Positions 59,584 to 64,000 of a stretch of DNA of 64,000 nucleotides are shown piece after piece. A program made the position numbers and the translations under genes. The DNA is from Streptomyces gilvus (GTDB lineage Bacteria; Actinomycetota; Actinomycetes; Streptomycetales; Streptomycetaceae). How positions within the stretch are numbered: the stretch's first letter is position 1; the number at the start of each line of letters is the position of its first letter. The notes beneath the pieces were generated by a model. The model did no database searches. It saw nothing but the letters and a program-made list of their open reading frames with translations, and was not told the origin of the DNA. The stretch spans positions 372,001 to 436,000 of the forward strand of contig NZ_JAKWBE010000002.1 of assembly GCF_022513565.1 (NCBI RefSeq). The letters are read 5' to 3'.

Positions 59584-60813
59584 TCAGGGTTTTCGGGAAC
59601 CGACGGAATTGGTCTCCGGATCGAGGCCCGTCATGAGTTCCGCGAAAGCGCCCGCCGCGGCCTGGGAGCTGAAGAGCCGGTCGAGGCGGGCGCGCGCGAG
59701 GTGGCCGAGGAACGGCCCGGCGTCGGTGTCGTCACCGGCGTCGTGCACCGTGCGCGTCAGCCAGTGGGAGAACTCCTGGTCGTTCCAGACGCGGCGCAGA
59801 CAGCGGCGCGAGTAGGCGCGCAGACCGGTGTCGTCGTGGTCGTGCACGAAGTCGCGTACGGCGCGGGCGAGGACGTCGGCGTCGTAGAGGGCGAGGTTCA
59901 TGCCCTTGCCGCCCATCGGGGAGACGATGTGCGCGGCGTCGCCGACCAGGAAGAGGCGGCCGTACTGCATCGGGTCGTGGACGAGACTGCGCAGCCGGAA
60001 GATCTCCCGGTCGGTGATCGGGCCGGAGGCCAGCGCCGGGTCGCCGAGGCGCGTGCGCAGGGCGTCCCAGACGCGGGTGTCGGGCCAGGCGTCGGGGTGG
60101 TCGTCGGGCGGGCACTGGAGGTAGTAGCGGCTGCTGCGCGGCCCGCGCGGGAAGTGCGCGGCGAAGCCCTGGGGGCTGACGGCCAGGAGCGGGTGGGCCG
60201 GGGGCGGTGCGTCGGCGAGGACGGTGAGCCAGCCGATGCCCTGGTCGAAGGTGTGGGCGGTGAGGGCGCCGGCGGGGACCGAGGCGCGGCTGATGCCGTG
60301 CTCGCCGTCGCAGCCGGCGACGAACGCGCAGGTCAGGGCGTGGAGCGTGCCGTCGGGGGCGCGGTAGCGGACGGTGGGGCGCTCGCGGCTCAGATCGTGC
60401 AGGGAGACGTCGGCCGCCTCGAAGCGCAGGTCGCCGCCGTCGGCGAGGTAGTGGACGGTGAGCTTCTGGACGAGGACCTGCTGGGGGCAGAGCTGGGCGG
60501 CCGGGCCGTCGGAGCCGTCGCCGTCGAACACGAAATGGCTCTCGCCGTCCACCCGGAACTCGAGGATGCCGTCGTGCGGGACTCCGCCCAGGACCCGGTC
60601 GGCCAGCCCCCAGGAGTCGAACATCCGCACGGCTCGGGTCTCCACGATGCCGGCCCGCTGCCGCTGCGCGACGTGCTCACGGCTGCGTCGTTCCAGCACC
60701 ACGCAGTCGACGCCGCTGCGCCGCAACAGGTTGGCGACGGTCAGGCCGGCGGGTCCCGCACCGATCACCACCACAGTGGTCGACTCCGCCAACTCCCCCT
60801 CATTTTCAGCCAC
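59584..60813 (-). CDS. FAD-dependent aromatic monooxygenase (4-hydroxybenzoate 3-monooxygenase-like)
   Basis: Flavoprotein of 409 residues of the PobA type. The N-terminal dinucleotide motif is VVVIGAGPAGLTVANLLRRS, the RxxxxE region QRQRAGIVETRAVRMFDSW, the DG motif AFVAGCDGEHGISRAS, and the second FAD motif LFLVGDAAHIVSPMGGKGMN. GTG at 60813 has AGGAGG upstream; the longer frame upstream would cover the phosphatase promoter region. It probably hydroxylates 4-hydroxybenzoate to protocatechuate or acts on a similar phenol; no ring-cleavage genes are in the window. Confidence 0.9.
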   Translation of the reverse strand: MAENEGELAESTTVVVIGAGPAGLTVANLLRRSGVDCVVLERRSREHVAQRQRAGIVETRAVRMFDSWGLADRVLGGVPHDGILEFRVDGESHFVFDGDGSDGPAAQLCPQQVLVQKLTVHYLADGGDLRFEAADVSLHDLSRERPTVRYRAPDGTLHALTCAFVAGCDGEHGISRASVPAGALTAHTFDQGIGWLTVLADAPPPAHPLLAVSPQGFAAHFPRGPRSSRYYLQCPPDDHPDAWPDTRVWDALRTRLGDPALASGPITDREIFRLRSLVHDPMQYGRLFLVGDAAHIVSPMGGKGMNLALYDADVLARAVRDFVHDHDDTGLRAYSRRCLRRVWNDQEFSHWLTRTVHDAGDDTDAGPFLGHLARARLDRLFSSQAAAGAFAELMTGLDPETNSVGSRKP

Positions 60814-61011
60814 TTGGCCACCTCCTGGGTCAGGGTAGCCGAGCGGGGCCGATCCCAGGAGGGCCGACGGCCAGGTGAGTACGGCGGCCGGGTTCCGCCG
60901 TGGCCGCGTCACCCGGCGGACCCGGACGGAGCACTCCCGCACCCCTGCGGCGTTTTCCCCTCTATCGTGGAAAATCATTCATATAACGGCTCGGGGCGAG
61001 GCAGGCAGTGC

Positions 61012-62250
61012 ATGACGGAACCGCAGATCGACTACGCGGCGGTCTTCCGAGGTCTCCCGGGCATGGTGGCCCTGCTGACCCCCGACCTGGTGTACGCGGA
61101 CGCCAACGAGGACTTCCAGCGCCTGTCCGGACGCACCCGCGAGCAGTTGGTGGGCCGCTACATCTTCGACGTCTTCCCGGAGAACCCGAACGACCCGGCG
61201 GCCGCCGGCATGCGCGACGTGAAGGCCTCGATGCTGCGCGCGGTCGCCACCGGCGAGCGCGACACGATGGCCCTGCAGCGTTACGACATCGAGGACCCGG
61301 AGCGGCCGGGGCACTGGCAGGAGCACTACTGGAGCCCGGTCAACGCGCCCATCCTCGGCCCGGACGGGAAGGTGGCCCTCATCGCGCACCGGGTGGAGGA
61401 GGTCACGGAGCTCATCCGGGCCCGCGGGGGCACCGGCAGCAGCGACCGGCAGGCCCGTGTGCTGGAGGCGGAGCTCTACACGCGCGCGCGTGAGCTGCAG
61501 GAGGTCAACGAACGTCTGCGCCAGGCGCATGCCCGGGAGCGTGAGGTGGCACTCGCGCTGCAGGCGGCGCTGCTGCCCGCCCCGCGGCCGATCGAGCAGC
61601 ACCGGACGGCCGTGCGCTACCGGCCCGCCATCGGGGCGCTCAACGTGTGCGGCGACTGGTACGACCTGGTCGACCTGCCCACGCCGGGCGACCGGATCGC
61701 GGTGGCGGTCGGTGACGTCGTCGGCCACGGTCTCGCGGCCGCGTGCGTCATGGGGCAGCTGCGCAGCGCGCTGAGCTCGGCGTCCCGGGTCGTGGAGGGC
61801 CCGGCGCAGGCGCTGGACGCGCTGGGGCTGTACGCCCGCTACGTCGAGGGCGCCGAGTCGACGACGGCGGTGAACGCCTTCGTCGACTGGGACGGCCACA
61901 CCATCACCTACAGCAGCGCCGGTCATCCACCGCCCGCCCTGGTGGACCCCGAAGGCGCCGTCACCTTCCTGGACCAGGCCACCGACCCGCCGCTCGGCGC
62001 CCGCCCGGAGCACCTCCCCCGCCCCCAGGCCACCGTGTCCTTCACCGAGGGCGCCACCCTGGTCCTCTACACGGACGGGCTGATCGAACGGCGGGACGAG
62101 GACATCGACGTCGGTCTGGCCCGTCTGGCCGACTCCCTCGCCCGCCACCGCCAGGCCGACCCGGAGCCCCTGGCCGACGCCCTGCTGGCCGATCTCCTCC
62201 CCGCGACCGGCAGCACCGACGACACCGCCCTGGTCGTCCTGCGGCTCTGA
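61012..62250 (+). CDS. PAS domain SpoIIE-family (PP2C) serine phosphatase
   Basis: Protein of 412 residues. A PAS domain covers residues ~5-125 (YAAVFRGLPGMVALLTPDLV, YADANEDFQRLSGRTREQLV), a coiled-coil signalling helix ~145-185 (QARVLEAELYTRARELQEVN), and a SpoIIE/PP2C-type phosphatase ~190-412 with CGDWYDLVDLP, VAVGDVVGHGLAAACVMGQL, YSSAGHPPPAL, LVLYTDGLIERR and GSTDDTALVVLRL (metal-binding aspartates). It has no HATPase domain. Such enzymes dephosphorylate anti-anti-sigma proteins in Streptomyces; the partner is not in the window. Confidence 0.93.
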   Translation: MTEPQIDYAAVFRGLPGMVALLTPDLVYADANEDFQRLSGRTREQLVGRYIFDVFPENPNDPAAAGMRDVKASMLRAVATGERDTMALQRYDIEDPERPGHWQEHYWSPVNAPILGPDGKVALIAHRVEEVTELIRARGGTGSSDRQARVLEAELYTRARELQEVNERLRQAHAREREVALALQAALLPAPRPIEQHRTAVRYRPAIGALNVCGDWYDLVDLPTPGDRIAVAVGDVVGHGLAAACVMGQLRSALSSASRVVEGPAQALDALGLYARYVEGAESTTAVNAFVDWDGHTITYSSAGHPPPALVDPEGAVTFLDQATDPPLGARPEHLPRPQATVSFTEGATLVLYTDGLIERRDEDIDVGLARLADSLARHRQADPEPLADALLADLLPATGSTDDTALVVLRL

Positions 62251-62292
62251 GCCGGCCGCAAGGGCCGGAATCGGGTTCAGTCCGCCCGGGGC

Positions 62293-62322
62293 TTGTCGCC
62301 CCCGCTCAGCCGACCGTAGACT
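62293..62322 (+). promoter_or_regulatory. Promoter of the SDR pair
   Basis: TTGTCG (-35, 62293-62298) and TAGACT (-10, 62317-62322), spacer 18 nt. The expected start point is about 62329, the first base of the palindrome that follows. Confidence 0.6.
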
Positions 62323-62328
62323 CCGACA

Positions 62329-62347
62329 AACTGAAGCTAGTTCAGTT
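62329..62347. promoter_or_regulatory. Operator palindrome at the SDR-pair start point
   Basis: AACTGAA-GCTAG-TTCAGTT: 7-bp perfect arms, 5-nt centre, spanning +1 to about +19 of the predicted promoter. A TetR- or MarR-type repressor site is likely; the regulator is outside the window. Confidence 0.65.
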
Positions 62348-62380
62348 CATGTAGGAGTCGTGACTCGGGAGGGCGCAGCA

Positions 62381-63181
62381 GTGGGTTCCCTGGATGGCAA
62401 GACCGCGCTGGTCACCGGCGCGGGGCAGGGCATCGGGCGGGCGATCGCCGTGGAGCTGGCCCGTCGGGGCGCGTCCGCCGTGGCCGTCGCCGACCGCGAC
62501 GCGGAGACCGCCGCCGAGACCGCGGCCCTGGTGCGTGCCGCCGGGGCCCGCGCGGAGCCGATCGTCTGCGATCTGCGCGTCCGCGACGACATCGCCGGCA
62601 TGGTCACGCGAGCCGCGGGGCGCTTCGACGGACTCGACGTCCTGGTCAACAACGCCGGGGTGATCGAGACCGCGTTCACGGCCGAACCGGACCGCGGGGT
62701 CGACTCCCTTCCGGAGGAGGTCTGGGACGCGGTCTACGAGGTCAACCTCAAGGCCGTGTGGCTGACGACGAAGTTCGCCGCACCGTATCTGCGCCGTTCC
62801 ACGCGCGGGCCCGCCATCGTCAACACCGCCTCCGTCTCCGGCCTCACCGGCTTCGCCAACGCGCCCGCCTACGGCGTCACCAAGGCCGGCGTCATCCATC
62901 TGACCAAGGTCACCGCCGTCGACCTGGCCCCGGTGCGCTGCAACTGCTTCTGCCCCGGTGTCATCGAAACGCGGCTCACCCGGAACTTCCTCGCCGCCGC
63001 CGCGGACCCCGAGGCGGCCGAACGCGAGCTGACCGCGCCCCAGTTGGTTCAGCGGCTCGGACGCCCGGAGGAGGTCGCCGCGCTGGCGTGCTTCCTCGCC
63101 TCCGACGACGCCGCGTTCATCACGGGGTCGTCGTACGTCATCGACGGCGGGGCCCTCGCCTGGCTCGGCGTACGGGACTGA
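62381..63181 (+). CDS. SDR family oxidoreductase (3-oxoacyl-reductase-like)
   Basis: Classical SDR of 266 residues. It has ALVTGAGQGIGRAIAVELAR, VLVNNAGVIETAF, VNTASVSGLTGFANAPAYGV with TKAG (Ser, Tyr, Lys), and FITGSSYVIDGGALAW. GTG at 62381 has GGGAGGG seven bases upstream; GTG at 62360 has only a close GGAG. First gene of a two-gene operon behind the promoter at 62293 and the operator at 62329. Confidence 0.9.
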   Translation: MGSLDGKTALVTGAGQGIGRAIAVELARRGASAVAVADRDAETAAETAALVRAAGARAEPIVCDLRVRDDIAGMVTRAAGRFDGLDVLVNNAGVIETAFTAEPDRGVDSLPEEVWDAVYEVNLKAVWLTTKFAAPYLRRSTRGPAIVNTASVSGLTGFANAPAYGVTKAGVIHLTKVTAVDLAPVRCNCFCPGVIETRLTRNFLAAAADPEAAERELTAPQLVQRLGRPEEVAALACFLASDDAAFITGSSYVIDGGALAWLGVRD

Positions 63182-63216
63182 CCACCACCGACACGACCGC
63201 GAGGCGAGGGGATCCG

Positions 63217-63966
63217 ATGCGCTCCAGGATGGCGGGAAGGACCGTGCTGGTGACCGGTGCCACGGGAGGCATCGGCGACGCCGTCGTGCGCCGGCTCGCG
63301 GGCGAGGGCGCGGCGGTCGTGGTGACCGACCTCGACGCCGGCCGCTGCGAGCAGCTCGCCCAGGAGGTCGGGGGCGGCGCCCTGGGGCTGGCCCTGGACG
63401 TCTCGGACGAGGCGGCCTGGCAGCAGGTCGTCGCCGAGGTGACCGCCCGGCGGGGCGAGTTGTCCGTGCTGGTGAACAACGCCGGCATCGCCGGCATGAA
63501 CACCGTCGTGACCGAGACCATGGAGTCCTGGGAGCAGGTCCTCGGGGTGACCCAGACCGGTGTGTGGCTCGGCATGAAACACGCCGGGCCGTCCATCGAG
63601 CGGGCCGGCGGCGGCTCCATCGTCAACGTCGCGTCGATCTTCGGCACGGTCGGCGGGTTCGGCGCCCAGTTCTCGTACCACGCGGCCAAGGGCGCCGTAC
63701 GTCTGATGACGAAGAACGCCGCGCTGTACTGGGCCAAGCGCGGTGTCCGGGTGAACTCCCTGCATCCCGGATTCATCGAGACACCGCGCTCGCGCGAACT
63801 GTGGCGCGGCACGCCCCGGTTGGCCGCGATGCTCGAGGGGACGCCGCTCGGCCGGCTCGGCACGCCCGAGGAGGTGGCGGCCGCCGTGGCCTTCCTCGCC
63901 TCGGACGAGTCGAGCTTCATGACCGGGTCCGAACTCTACGTCGACGGCGGCTGGACCGCGCGGTGA
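63217..63966 (+). CDS. SDR family oxidoreductase
   Basis: Classical SDR of 249 residues, paralogous to the preceding gene. Motifs are VLVTGATGGIGDAVVRRLAG, SVLVNNAGIAGMN, VNVASIFGTVGGFGAQFSYH then AAKGA (Ser, Tyr, Lys), and FMTGSELYVDGGWTAR. The ATG at 63217 has GAGGGG upstream; an ATG four codons later is possible. It lies 35 bp after the first SDR and is probably co-transcribed. The transcript may continue beyond the right edge. Confidence 0.9.
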   Translation: MRSRMAGRTVLVTGATGGIGDAVVRRLAGEGAAVVVTDLDAGRCEQLAQEVGGGALGLALDVSDEAAWQQVVAEVTARRGELSVLVNNAGIAGMNTVVTETMESWEQVLGVTQTGVWLGMKHAGPSIERAGGGSIVNVASIFGTVGGFGAQFSYHAAKGAVRLMTKNAALYWAKRGVRVNSLHPGFIETPRSRELWRGTPRLAAMLEGTPLGRLGTPEEVAAAVAFLASDESSFMTGSELYVDGGWTAR

Positions 63967-64000
63967 GCGGCCCCGTCAACCACCCACGGGCGTATACCGG

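Noticed and set aside
1..64000. CRISPR arrays, insertion sequences, integrases, tRNA or rRNA genes, attachment sites
   Set aside because: I looked for them and saw none.

Overview
The window is high-GC DNA from a Streptomyces or a very close relative. The evidence is the codon bias, frequent GTG and TTG starts, 1-8 nt stop/start overlaps, a DUF5999 protein, a DmdR/IdeR-type iron box, and RecA-NDp (PafBC-type) promoters. It is ordinary chromosome: I see no insertion sequence, integrase, CRISPR array, tRNA or rRNA. Two places show gene decay: a cytochrome P450 that has lost its first ~140 residues, and debris of a quinone oxidoreductase.

Layout. 1-3467 (minus): compact Mrp-type Na+/H+ antiporter operon, running off the left edge. 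3714-9728: VanZ-like protein, topoisomerase IB, short-chain dehydrogenase (SDR), PHP phosphoesterase, HAD phosphatase, FUSC transporter. 9753-9955: a candidate structured RNA (6S-like) with a terminator, then an SDR under a MerR-type promoter. 13059-18378 (minus): formate dehydrogenase operon with cysteine in place of selenocysteine, led by a 75-residue acidic protein. 18486-23795: ROK regulator, sugar or aminoglycoside-type kinase, and a LacI regulator divergent from a GH13 glucosidase. 23854-36493: mixed single genes, including an iron-box-controlled DUF2470 protein, the truncated CYP102-like P450 and a SigJ-like ECF sigma factor.

36595-52215 is the most coherent block: a full L-rhamnose regulon. 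A LacI regulator, a secreted BNR-repeat beta-propeller (candidate rhamnose-releasing enzyme), mutarotase RhaM and the ABC importer RhaSQPT lie on the minus strand. Isomerase RhaI, the bifunctional aldolase/lactaldehyde dehydrogenase and kinase RhaB lie on the plus strand. The two arms diverge from a shared promoter region with a LacI operator at each start point. The lactate-oxidation genes lutABC follow directly, so the predicted route is extracellular rhamnoside, L-rhamnose, dihydroxyacetone phosphate plus L-lactaldehyde, L-lactate, pyruvate.

52218-60813: an unknown 192-residue protein and a CoiA-like nuclease each carry a near-perfect RecA-NDp promoter placed for leaderless transcription, so both look DNA-damage inducible. 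The nuclease is translationally coupled to a YheO/PAS regulator with a 42-bp tandem-repeat tail and to a PLP-dependent dehydratase. A MoxR/VWA pair sits between. 61012-63966: a PAS-SpoIIE phosphatase and two SDRs behind an operator-controlled promoter.
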